Below, one piece after another: positions 1-8,891 of a stretch of 33,689 nt of DNA (the first letter of the stretch is position 1; each line of letters begins with the position of its first letter). Below the pieces are notes generated by a model. That model saw only the letters and a list, made by a program, of their open reading frames with translations. It did not search any database and was not told the DNA's origin. Both the position numbers and the translations under genes were made by a program. Location of the stretch: assembly GCA_903864185.1 (NCBI GenBank), contig CAIPEX010000054.1, positions 1-33,689 on the forward strand, in the 5' to 3' direction. Source of the stretch: an uncultured Chloroflexota bacterium. GTDB lineage: Bacteria; Chloroflexota; Limnocylindria; Limnocylindrales; Limnocylindraceae.

Positions 1-95
1 CAGAGATCTGGACGCCGCAACGGTGGGATACCTATCGCGGCGGGATGGAATCCTCCGATGCACTTGCATCGCAGCTCGAGGGGCTCGGGTTCTGA
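1..95 (+). CDS. mraZ: Transcriptional regulator MraZ, C-terminal fragment (5' truncated by window)
   Basis: Frame from nt 3 reads EIWTPQRWDTYRGGMESSDALASQLEGLGF*, resembling MraZ C-termini; TGA at 93-95 overlaps the rsmH ATG at 95; position immediately before rsmH is canonical. Confidence 0.8.
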   Translation, partial: EIWTPQRWDTYRGGMESSDALASQLEGLGF

Positions 96-1054
96 TGACA
101 ACGGGCGCGACGGTCCATCGCCCCGTACTTCTCAAAGAGACACTTGAGGCTCTCATGGTGCACCGGAGCGGACGCTACATTGATGCGAACCTTGGCGGTG
201 GCGGGCATACAGAGGCGATCCTTACTGCGTCGAGCCCTGATGGCGTTGTCCTCGGCATTGATGCAGATGCACAGGCGATTGCAGCGACGCGTGAACGCCT
301 CGCTGCATTTGGCGAGCGCCTGCGAACCTTCCACGGGAGCAGTGCGCGGTTGAGCGAAGCAGCCGATGCGGTTGACTTCGACGCAGTAGATGGAGTGATC
401 TTCGATCTCGGCCTCTCCTCTGATCAGCTGGTAGATCAAACACGTGGATTCGGCATTCGTGCTGGCGGCACGCTTGATTTGCGATTTGATGTATCACGTG
501 GTGAGAGTGCAGCAGACCTCCTTGCCCTTCTTGATGTGCGCGAACTGCAGGCGATCTTCCGCAACTATGGAGAAGAGCCACATGCAACGCGTATCGCGCG
601 AGCGATCGTTGCGGCGCGTGCAACTACGCCGATTACGACGAGCGAACAACTATCAGCACTCGTTGAGGCGGCTCTCCCAAAGCGCTATGGACCCCCTTCA
701 CGAATTCATCCAGCAACACGTGTCTTCCAGGCGCTGCGGATTGCCGTGAACGATGAGTTGGGGGCACTCCGCATTGCGCTTGCAGCGACGCTGAGCAGAC
801 TTTCCGTCGGCGGGCGAGTGGCTGTCTTGACGTACCACTCGCTTGAGGATCGCATTGTGAAGCAGGCCTTCGCCGCTGCAGTTCGTGGTTGCATCTGTCC
901 GCCACGGGCACCAGCATGTGCCTGCGGCCTGCAGCCCACGCTCCGCCTCGTCAACAAGAAGCCGATTACCGCAAGCCCCGAAGAGATTGCCGAGAACCCG
1001 CGCAGCCGGAGCGCAAAATTGCGCGTCGCAGAGCGACTTGCGGCGGCCGCATGA
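95..1054 (+). CDS. rsmH: 16S rRNA (cytosine(1402)-N(4))-methyltransferase RsmH
   Basis: MTTGATVHRPVLLKETLEAL... ANLGGGGHTEAIL, LTYHSLEDRIVKQAF, ending NPRSRSAKLRVAER. The start at 95 is preferred over the track start at 23 because of the family N-terminus and the overlap with the mraZ stop. Confidence 0.96.
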   Translation: MTTGATVHRPVLLKETLEALMVHRSGRYIDANLGGGGHTEAILTASSPDGVVLGIDADAQAIAATRERLAAFGERLRTFHGSSARLSEAADAVDFDAVDGVIFDLGLSSDQLVDQTRGFGIRAGGTLDLRFDVSRGESAADLLALLDVRELQAIFRNYGEEPHATRIARAIVAARATTPITTSEQLSALVEAALPKRYGPPSRIHPATRVFQALRIAVNDELGALRIALAATLSRLSVGGRVAVLTYHSLEDRIVKQAFAAAVRGCICPPRAPACACGLQPTLRLVNKKPITASPEEIAENPRSRSAKLRVAERLAAAA

Positions 1055-1596
1055 CAGCAATCGGTCGCCCGCTGCGCAACGTGCAGTTCACCGCAACGCC
1101 GCTTGAGCCGCGCATGTCGAGTAGCCACGCAGCGACGATTGCGCGACAGCGCGCCGTTATTCGCGCTGCATTTCAGCCACTCCCCAACGCGCTTCCAGGG
1201 AGTGGCTCGCTCCGCCCAGGGATTCGTAGCTCCCAAGGAGGCATGACCCCTCGTACCGCCGTTGTTCCAGGTGCACGGCCGCGCGGTCGTATTGGGGTCT
1301 CATCGTGGCGGGCAGCCGAGCAGAACAATATCTTCGGCGCGAGCACATCGCGCGCCGTGACAACGGTGATCGGCCTATTCCTTGCGCTCATGCTGTTGCT
1401 TGTTCCGAGCATCGCCGCATCTACGTCAACAGCAACAATGAACATGCTCCACGACGAGCAGATTCGTATCCTCGAACAAGTACGGCTCGGCAATGAGGAT
1501 ACAAGTCGACTCGGGAGAGAGCCTGCGGTCCGACGCCAGGCATTCGACCTTGGGATTACGCAACTCACCGATCCGCTCGTGGTGGCACCACAGTGA
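1051..1596 (+). CDS. ftsL: FtsL/DivIC-like cell division protein (single TM with a basic N-terminal extension)
   Basis: ATGA overlap with rsmH; one hydrophobic segment (TTVIGLFLALMLLLVPSIAA) followed by a helix-prone region; position between rsmH and ftsI. Confidence 0.65.
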   Translation: MTAIGRPLRNVQFTATPLEPRMSSSHAATIARQRAVIRAAFQPLPNALPGSGSLRPGIRSSQGGMTPRTAVVPGARPRGRIGVSSWRAAEQNNIFGASTSRAVTTVIGLFLALMLLLVPSIAASTSTATMNMLHDEQIRILEQVRLGNEDTSRLGREPAVRRQAFDLGITQLTDPLVVAPQ

Positions 1597-3530
1597 ACAA
1601 CGTGCCGCAGAGCAGGTTAACAAATCCGGTGGTCCGGACAGACTCACGCCCGCGCACGAAAGTCACCGCTGCGCTCATCGCACTTGCTGCAATCGTCTGC
1701 CTCGCTCGCCTCTTGCAGTGGCAGGTCATTGAGCGCGACCGGCTGCTCGCCGCTGCCGCATCACAATCGTCAGCAAGCATCGTGCAGTCACCTCCACGCG
1801 GGACGATCACAGATAGCAGCGGCGTAGTCGTGCTTGCGACAACCGTGATGCGCTACCGGCTCACAGCACTACCAGGCCGCATCGCTGCGAGCGAGCGCCC
1901 TGCGGTGGCCGCGCGTCTTGCTGAACTTATCGGCGGCGAGGCGGGGGATAGCGAGCGCATTCGTGCACTCCTGGAGTCTGGCCGAACACGCGTGACGATC
2001 CATCCAGGGGTTGATGATGCAGCAGCGGAGCGCATTCAATCTGCAGTGAGCAGTGGTGAACTAACCGGACTCTCCCTCGAGCAGGTACGACTTCGAAGCT
2101 ACCCCCAGCCTGGCGGGAGCCCTGGCACGAGCCTCGCGAGCCAGGTCCTTGGGTTCGTCAATTCAGACGGGCTTGGCCAGTACGGCGTTGAGGGCTACTA
2201 CGACGAGGCGCTTGCCGGCTCTGCGCGAGTGACAGATGTCAGTCGCGATACGAGTGGCAACCTGAGTACGGTTGAGGTCGCCGCCGGACACCCTGGTGTC
2301 GACCTGCAGCTGTGTATCGACGCGCGCATTCAGTCGATGGTTGAGCAGGAGATTGCGGTCGCGGGCGTCGCCGACCTTGCTGATTCCGTGAGCATGGTCG
2401 TGATGGACCCCTACACGGGCGCCGTGATCGCCTCTGCATCGTGGCCCTCATTCGATGGCAACTCATATGGGGTTACCGCTGCGCGCGACCCGAGTCGATT
2501 CATGGACCCTGCCATTAGCTCTGTCTACGAGCCCGGCTCGGTCATGAAGGCGCTGACCGCCACAGCGGCGCTGGAAGAGGGGGTCGCTTCGCCATCAACG
2601 ATCTACAACGATGAGCGGGTGCTCTACCTCGATGATGGGGTGACACGCGTGCGTAATTCAGACCTCAAGTCGCGTGGTCCGATCTCCATGACGGAGGCGC
2701 TCGCCTATAGCCGCAACATCGTCTTCTCGAAGGTTGCATTGAGTCTTGGCGATACAACGACAGCCGCAGCCAATCGCCTCTACGCCACCTGGCTACGCTT
2801 CGGCGTTGGCGGGAGGACCGGTGTCGATCTTGCTGGCGAGAATCAGGGGATTGTCCGCGACCCATCAGAGACACGATGGCGTCAGATCGATCTTGCAAAC
2901 GCCTCCTTCGGCCAAGGTGTTGGCGTGACACTCATGCAGCTGGCAACGTTCTACTCGTCACTCGTCAACGGTGGTGTACTGGTTCGACCGCGCGTGGTTG
3001 CAGCGGTCAATGGGGTGCCAACGCCGATCACCGTGCGAGGGACGGCAACGACACCAGCGGTATCGCGACAAATGATTCAGATGACCTCGAGTGTCTTGCA
3101 GATTGCACCGTTCTACCGACAGGCGGCAGCGATTCCATCCTTCGTGTACGGCGGCAAGACGGGCACGGCACAAATCTGGATGCCCGATGCGAAGAACGGT
3201 GTGGGCGCATACGACCAGGAACACTTCAACTTCACGTTTATCGGCTGGTTCGGCCGTACGGCACCCGAGTATGTAATTGCGACGACCATCCATCACGCCA
3301 CGCCGAAGCACATGGCCGTTGGCTGGTGGCAGAACAAGATTGAATCATGGGAACTCTTCCGTCGCGTCGCGCAAGACATCATCTCCGTTTACGGCATCAC
3401 CCCCGCGGCTGTCTCCGACAGCCGCTCGACTTCCCCCGCCCACCCCGGGTCGCCGGGACCCTCCGCTCCGGTGGCACCGGCGGTGGGCGGGGTCTCTCTC
3501 CCTACTCGGCGCGAAGCGTGGGGAGGGTAG
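1593..3530 (+). CDS. ftsI: Peptidoglycan transpeptidase FtsI/PBP2-type (division PBP)
   Basis: GTGA overlap with ftsL; N-terminal TM, EPGSVMK (SxxK), YSRN (SxN), GGKTGTAQ (KTG). Confidence 0.93.
   Translation: MNNVPQSRLTNPVVRTDSRPRTKVTAALIALAAIVCLARLLQWQVIERDRLLAAAASQSSASIVQSPPRGTITDSSGVVVLATTVMRYRLTALPGRIAASERPAVAARLAELIGGEAGDSERIRALLESGRTRVTIHPGVDDAAAERIQSAVSSGELTGLSLEQVRLRSYPQPGGSPGTSLASQVLGFVNSDGLGQYGVEGYYDEALAGSARVTDVSRDTSGNLSTVEVAAGHPGVDLQLCIDARIQSMVEQEIAVAGVADLADSVSMVVMDPYTGAVIASASWPSFDGNSYGVTAARDPSRFMDPAISSVYEPGSVMKALTATAALEEGVASPSTIYNDERVLYLDDGVTRVRNSDLKSRGPISMTEALAYSRNIVFSKVALSLGDTTTAAANRLYATWLRFGVGGRTGVDLAGENQGIVRDPSETRWRQIDLANASFGQGVGVTLMQLATFYSSLVNGGVLVRPRVVAAVNGVPTPITVRGTATTPAVSRQMIQMTSSVLQIAPFYRQAAAIPSFVYGGKTGTAQIWMPDAKNGVGAYDQEHFNFTFIGWFGRTAPEYVIATTIHHATPKHMAVGWWQNKIESWELFRRVAQDIISVYGITPAAVSDSRSTSPAHPGSPGPSAPVAPAVGGVSLPTRREAWGG
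3434..3527 (+). repeat. Nested inverted repeats at the ftsI 3' end / murF RBS
   Basis: Perfect 11-bp arms CCCCGCCCACC (3434-3444) and GGTGGGCGGGG (3482-3492), enclosing GGGTC-N5-GACCC and CCGGTG-G-CACCGG, followed by CTCTCCCTAC (3496-3505) pairing with GTGGGGAGGG (3518-3527) with two GU pairs. Confidence 0.75.
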
Positions 3531-3531
3531 C

Positions 3532-5025
3532 GTGCAGACATCCGTCGGACGTCGCATTCACGGGCCACTCGCGCTGGATGGTGTGGAACTTGCAGCGCTT
3601 CTCAATGGCGAGGTGCGGGTAGCTGGCGCACGAAAGATTCGTGGCGCAGCGATCGACTCACGCCTCGTCGGCGATACACCAGGTTGCGCCTTCTTTGCAC
3701 TTCCTGGCGCGCGGACCGATGGCCGCCTTCACGCCGTGGCCGCACTCCATGCAGGCGCTGCAGCCGTGGTGATCTCCCGCGCAGACGGGAGCGAGAGCGC
3801 CGAGGTCGCGGAAGCGCTCCGCGCGCTCGATGATGCAGCAAAGAGCGCAGGCGCATCGGTCGTGGTTGTCCCTAATGCACTGCACGCCCTTGGAACAGCA
3901 GCTACGGCATGGCGTGCGCGCTTCGACCTTGAGGTGATTGGCGTCACTGGCTCAGTGGGGAAGACGACAACGAAAGAGTTCATCATGGCAGCGCTCGGCG
4001 GGGTGGCGGAGGGCTGCTACTCAACGCCAGGGAATGCCAACAACGAGATCGGTCTCCCGCTCGCGCTCCTGAATCTCCCCGATGAAGCCACACGCTTTGT
4101 CGCCGAGATGGGGATGTATGTACTCGGTGACATCCGTTCGTTGTGCGCTATCGCGCAGCCGCGCATTGGCGTGGTCACGGCGGTCGATGCGGTGCACGCT
4201 GAACGGGCTGGCGGGATTGCTGCCATCGAGAGCGGCAAGGGGGAACTTATCGCCGCCCTCCCCGCCGACGGCCAGGCGATCCTTGCAGCAGATGATCCAC
4301 GGGTGGTCGCAATGGGGAGCCGTGGCCCGGCACGTGTTCGCACTGCAGGTCGCGCGGCAGATGCCGATGTCGCTATTCGCGACGCGCACCTCATTGAGCG
4401 GAGCTCGCATACAAGCGTGCTCCTCGCCACGACGGAGGGAGAGGTGCAGCTTGAGTTGCCGGTGTTTGGTGCACACTTTGCCCAAGCTGCTGCACTTGCG
4501 ATCGCTGTTGCGCAGGCATGCGGTGTGTCGGCGACGATCGCGGGCGAGCGTTTACACAGCGCCTCACTGCCGTCTGGTCGAGCGACAACGCAACTGGCGG
4601 GCGGAGTTCGAATTATCGACGACACCTACAACGCTGCGCCACGAAGCATGGCCGCTGCGCTTGCCACCCTGGCGGCGTGCACGGGGCAGCGATTCGCTGT
4701 GCTGGGTGCCATGGGCGAGCTCGGCGACGGGTCTGCAGCTGCGCATGAGGCGATCGGCCGCACTGCCGCCAGCTCGGAACTCGCGATGCTCATCGTGATA
4801 GGGAGTGAGGCCGACGGGATTGCCGAGGGTGCTCGTGCAGGGGGCATGAGCGTTGAGCAGATCTTACGCCTCCCGGCCGACGCGGCTGGACTCGCGGCAG
4901 CGGCAGGGATGCTCGGCGACCGAGTGGCTCCAGGCAGCACCATCCTCGTGAAGGCTTCGCGCTCCGTTGGGCTCGAGCGACTGGTTGAGACGCTCATGAA
5001 GCAGCTCGGTGGGGTGACGCAATGA
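3532..5025 (+). CDS. murF: UDP-N-acetylmuramoyl-tripeptide--D-alanyl-D-alanine ligase MurF
   Basis: GVTGSVGKTTTKEF P-loop, GNANNEIGLPLALL, IDDTYNAAPRSMAAAL. GTG start at 3532 preceded by GGGGAGGG; the track start at 3277 overlaps ftsI and is an over-extension. Confidence 0.9.
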   Translation: MQTSVGRRIHGPLALDGVELAALLNGEVRVAGARKIRGAAIDSRLVGDTPGCAFFALPGARTDGRLHAVAALHAGAAAVVISRADGSESAEVAEALRALDDAAKSAGASVVVVPNALHALGTAATAWRARFDLEVIGVTGSVGKTTTKEFIMAALGGVAEGCYSTPGNANNEIGLPLALLNLPDEATRFVAEMGMYVLGDIRSLCAIAQPRIGVVTAVDAVHAERAGGIAAIESGKGELIAALPADGQAILAADDPRVVAMGSRGPARVRTAGRAADADVAIRDAHLIERSSHTSVLLATTEGEVQLELPVFGAHFAQAAALAIAVAQACGVSATIAGERLHSASLPSGRATTQLAGGVRIIDDTYNAAPRSMAAALATLAACTGQRFAVLGAMGELGDGSAAAHEAIGRTAASSELAMLIVIGSEADGIAEGARAGGMSVEQILRLPADAAGLAAAAGMLGDRVAPGSTILVKASRSVGLERLVETLMKQLGGVTQ

Positions 5026-5993
5026 TCGCCATTGTCCAGGCGCTGGTCCTTGCGTTCGCGTGTGTTGCATTTGTGATGCCTGCCTATCTGCGCCTGCTGA
5101 AGTATTCAGGGTTCGGCAAGCGCATTCGGCGTGACTACGGCCTCGACCACCACATCGTCAAAGAGGGCACCCCCACGATGGGTGGCCTCCTCCTTGTCGC
5201 AGTCGTCATCTCGCTCGCACTCCTTCTTGATGCAGTCGACGCGTCAACGTATGCAATCCTGCTCGCCCTGTTGGGCGTCGGCCTCCTCGGTGCATTCGAC
5301 GATTGGTTGAACGCACGCACGGGCGACGGGATCTCGCCTCGCATGAAGATCACCTGGCAGCTTGCGGTATCGGTGATCTCCGCGATCTATCTCCAGCAGC
5401 ACTTTGCCTTTTCGAGCGTCGTCGTCCCGTTTGTTGGCGAGGTGAGCATCGGCGTTGTTCCGTGGATCGTGCTGGCGGTCACAGCGATCATCAGCACGAG
5501 TAACGGCGTAAACCTTACCGACGGTCTCGATGGCCTTGCTGGCGGGACGATGGTCTTCGCATGGTTGAGCTATATGGTGGTCGCGCTGCTCAATGCACCA
5601 GGCCAGTTCAACGTGGCAATTGTCTGCTCGCTTATCGCTGGCGTCCTCGTCGGCTTCCTCTGGTTCAACATTCACCCGGCTGCGATCATCATGGGAGACG
5701 CTGGTGCGCTCGGATTTGGCGCCGCCCTCGCCGTGACTGGCCTGGTCACGGGCCATGTGCTTCTCCTCCCGTTCATTGGCGTGATCTTCGTTGTCGAGAC
5801 GGGCTCCGTGATTGTGCAGAACATCAGCAAGCGCCTGCTCGGACGACGCATCTTTACGCAAACACCGATCCATCACCACTTTGAAAAGATGGGTTGGGCA
5901 GAGACGCAAATTACCTTCCGCTTCTGGGTGGTTGGCGCCATCGGCGGGGTGATCGGTGTCGTCATCTTCCTTGCAACGCGCGGGCAGGTGTAG
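5022..5993 (+). CDS. mraY: Phospho-N-acetylmuramoyl-pentapeptide-transferase MraY
   Basis: ATGA overlap; multi-TM; GTPTMGG, NLTDGLDGLAGG, MGDAGALGFG, TPIHHHFE. Confidence 0.97.
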   Translation: MIAIVQALVLAFACVAFVMPAYLRLLKYSGFGKRIRRDYGLDHHIVKEGTPTMGGLLLVAVVISLALLLDAVDASTYAILLALLGVGLLGAFDDWLNARTGDGISPRMKITWQLAVSVISAIYLQQHFAFSSVVVPFVGEVSIGVVPWIVLAVTAIISTSNGVNLTDGLDGLAGGTMVFAWLSYMVVALLNAPGQFNVAIVCSLIAGVLVGFLWFNIHPAAIIMGDAGALGFGAALAVTGLVTGHVLLLPFIGVIFVVETGSVIVQNISKRLLGRRIFTQTPIHHHFEKMGWAETQITFRFWVVGAIGGVIGVVIFLATRGQV

Positions 5994-5997
5994 CGAG

Positions 5998-7569
5998 ATG
6001 GGCCACACGCTCCGGCTGCTCGATCTCGAGGCCGACGCCGTGCGTGGGGGAAGCCTTGCTGGCGCACAGCTCCTCGTACTTGGTGCGGGTCGAACCGGTG
6101 AGGCGGTGGCGCGATTTGCACATGCCGCTGGCGCGCTCGTCACGATTCATGACAGCGCGGCGAGTGAGAAGACCCAGGCGATTGGGGCGGTGCTTTCACC
6201 ACTCGGTATTCGTGCCGTATTTGGTGAGACTGCCGAGCTTGCCGAGCTGTTTGCGCAGGCCGATCTTGTTGTCCATAGCCCCTCTGTGACGCTCGGCTTC
6301 CCAACCGTTGCGCCAAGCGTTGCGGGGCCGCTTGAGGCGTTCGCGAAGGCGGCACTCGCGCTCACCGGCGAGACGGGAACTCCCGGAAAGATCCTCATAA
6401 GCGAACCAGAATGGACGAGTCGCCTCCTGGGGAATCGCTGGCGAGTCGGCGTGACGGGCACGAAAGGGAAGACCTCAACGAGTGCACTCCTCGCTGCGAT
6501 CCTCGCCACCGATCCACAGCACCCAGTTGCATTTGGTGGCAACAATGGTGCGCCACTGATTGAGCGCGCGCTGGAGATGCCCGAGAGTGTGCGCGTCGTC
6601 CTTGAGCTCTCAGAGCTTCAGCTGCCAACGATGTACGGCGCGATTGATGTTGGTGTGTATACGAATGTCTCTGCCGACCACCTTGATCGCCACGGTTCGG
6701 TGGAGTCGTATCGGCGCGTCAAGCAGCGGCTTGCAGGGCTGATCAACGAGTCGGGGACACTTATTGTCAACCTCGACGATCCAGTCACCGCTGCGTATGC
6801 AGGCGAGGGGCGCGTAGCAACGGTTACCTATCGCCGTGACGTGCCGCTTCCTGGCGGGGTCGGCGTCGTAGACGGATGGATCATCGCCGCAGGTGTCCAG
6901 CGTGCGGCACGCTACGGCGGTGGTGCCGCCGCAACAGGGCCAGGCGGGCGCATCATGCCCGTCGGCGAGATCCAGATGCCGGGAGACCACAGCATCAGCA
7001 ACGTGCTCGCTGCGGTCAGCGCCGCACTCGTGGCTGGAATTGCACCAGACGCAATTCGCAAGGCGGTAGCGGGCTTCAAGGGCGTACCGCATCGCCTCGA
7101 ACCAGTTGGCACCATCGATGGGATCCAGTTCATCAATGATGGCCAGGCAACGCAGCCAGACGCGGTCATTGCGGCACTCAATACGTTCAGGAAGCCACTC
7201 ATCCTCTTGGCCGGAGGGCGGAGTAAGGGCGCCGATCTGCGTGCACTCACTGCCGTCGTCGGTGAGCGATGCAGTGGGGCGGTGCTCTTTGGTGAACTTG
7301 CCGACGAGCTCGAGCAGCTCTTTCGCAGTGCTGGCGTGACAACGATTGAGCGTGCTGCAACCATCGACGATGCTGCACGCTGCGGCCTTAATCTGGCGCG
7401 TGCAGCTGTGGGGGCAAAGATCGATCCAGGGTTTGGGGGCGAGGCACTCGCGACCGTGCTCCTGAGCCCGATCGGCTCCTCCTACGACATGTTCAACAAC
7501 CCATTTGGCGCGCGCGGTGATGCATTCCGTGACGCAGTGAAACAGATGAGATCAGAGGTGCACGCATGA
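5998..7569 (+). CDS. murD: UDP-N-acetylmuramoylalanine--D-glutamate ligase MurD
   Basis: LGAGRTGEAVARFA N-domain, GVTGTKGKTSTSALLA, NVSADHLDRHGS, FINDGQATQPDAVIAAL...LLAGGRSKGADL. Start ATG 5998 rather than the track's 5956. Confidence 0.9.
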   Translation: MGHTLRLLDLEADAVRGGSLAGAQLLVLGAGRTGEAVARFAHAAGALVTIHDSAASEKTQAIGAVLSPLGIRAVFGETAELAELFAQADLVVHSPSVTLGFPTVAPSVAGPLEAFAKAALALTGETGTPGKILISEPEWTSRLLGNRWRVGVTGTKGKTSTSALLAAILATDPQHPVAFGGNNGAPLIERALEMPESVRVVLELSELQLPTMYGAIDVGVYTNVSADHLDRHGSVESYRRVKQRLAGLINESGTLIVNLDDPVTAAYAGEGRVATVTYRRDVPLPGGVGVVDGWIIAAGVQRAARYGGGAAATGPGGRIMPVGEIQMPGDHSISNVLAAVSAALVAGIAPDAIRKAVAGFKGVPHRLEPVGTIDGIQFINDGQATQPDAVIAALNTFRKPLILLAGGRSKGADLRALTAVVGERCSGAVLFGELADELEQLFRSAGVTTIERAATIDDAARCGLNLARAAVGAKIDPGFGGEALATVLLSPIGSSYDMFNNPFGARGDAFRDAVKQMRSEVHA

Positions 7570-8891
7570 GTCGCGTGCTCCGCGCTCCAAGCCCACCAGC
7601 AATGAGCGGTGCGCGCCCCGTGCAGTCTGCATCGGTACGAACACTTCGTCCTGCGCAGCGACCTTTCGACTCGATTCTGCGTATTCGTCGTCCTGCTGCT
7701 GACGCATGGATTACGGTGACGGCGCTCTTCCTGACCTGCGTGGGCGTGCTCATGGTCTTCTCGGCCTCCGCACTCAACTCGCTGCTCAATAGTAACGATG
7801 CCTATGCGACAGGATCTCGTCAGCTGCTCTACGCCGTTGCCGGTTGCGCAGGCCTCCTCTTCCTCTCGGCTACCGACTACCGTCGCTGGCGCGTCCTCGC
7901 AACCCCGTTCCTCATGCTCTCGCTCGTGATGCTCGTGTTGGTCATGATTCCTGGCATTCCGACCGATGGTGGGCTTCGACGCTCACTTGATCTTGGGCCA
8001 GTCAGCATCCATGCGGCAGAGGTGGCGAAGCTCGCACTCGTCGTCTTCCTCGCAGCGCAACTCTCCCAGCGCGGGCACGCACTCTCGGATGTTCGCGGGA
8101 CGATCCTCCCCCTGACGCTGGTGATTGCGACCGCCGTTTGCCTTGTCCTCGTGGAGCCAGACCTTGGCACTGCTGGCGTACTCGGGTTGATCGGCCTCTC
8201 CATCCTCTTCTCTGCTGGCATCCCCTTGCGCTGGGTCCTCACCTTCGGCGTTGCGGGAGCGCTGGCGGCGCTTGTTGCCATCGCGCTCAATGAGTACCAA
8301 TCAGCACGACTCGGTGGCTGGATGGATCCATTCGTTGATCCGCTGGGCAGCTCGTATCAGACACTGCAAGGGCTGATGTCGATGGCGCTTGGCGGCCCGC
8401 TCGGAACGGGGATCGGATCGAGCCAGCAGCCAGGAGGGATCGTCGTCCCATACTCCTGGAACGACTATATCTACGCCGTGGTGGGGCAAGAGTTCGGCAT
8501 CGCCGGCGCGGTGCTCGTCATTCTCGCATTCCTGCTGATCGCGATTCGCGGCCTACGCGTCGCAGATCGTGCCCCAGACACATTCGGCGCACTGATCGCC
8601 GTCGGCATCACGACCTGGATTTGCGGACAGGCGTTCATCAACATTGGTGTCGTGCTCGCCGTTCTCCCCGTTACCGGCGTGCCGCTCCCGTTCGTATCGC
8701 AGGGAGGCTCGTCACTCATCGTGCTACTCGCAGCCATTGGGCTCCTCTTGTCGGTTTCGCGTGAGACGATGGGGGAGGCAGAGCAAGGAGGGACCGATGC
8801 GCGTCTTGATCGCGGGCGGTGGAACCGGGGGGCACCTGTTCCCCGGGTTCGCTATCGCTCGTTCGCTCCGCCGTCTCCATACCAACGCTGA
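7566..8891 (+). CDS. ftsW: Lipid II polymerase / SEDS protein FtsW
   Basis: ATGA overlap; multi-TM SEDS protein; VEPDLGTAGVLGLIGL, VLPVTGVPLPFVSQGGSSL. Confidence 0.95.
   Translation: MSRVLRAPSPPAMSGARPVQSASVRTLRPAQRPFDSILRIRRPAADAWITVTALFLTCVGVLMVFSASALNSLLNSNDAYATGSRQLLYAVAGCAGLLFLSATDYRRWRVLATPFLMLSLVMLVLVMIPGIPTDGGLRRSLDLGPVSIHAAEVAKLALVVFLAAQLSQRGHALSDVRGTILPLTLVIATAVCLVLVEPDLGTAGVLGLIGLSILFSAGIPLRWVLTFGVAGALAALVAIALNEYQSARLGGWMDPFVDPLGSSYQTLQGLMSMALGGPLGTGIGSSQQPGGIVVPYSWNDYIYAVVGQEFGIAGAVLVILAFLLIAIRGLRVADRAPDTFGALIAVGITTWICGQAFINIGVVLAVLPVTGVPLPFVSQGGSSLIVLLAAIGLLLSVSRETMGEAEQGGTDARLDRGRWNRGAPVPRVRYRSFAPPSPYQR

Noticed and set aside
3277-3531. Extended N-terminus of the 582-aa murF ORF
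   Set aside because: Overlaps conserved ftsI transpeptidase sequence in another frame; the MurF-like sequence begins at the GTG at 3532.
5244-6143. 299-aa minus-strand ORF opposite mraY/murD
   Set aside because: Lies antisense to strongly conserved mraY; composition is typical of a GC-rich shadow ORF and shows no recognisable motif.
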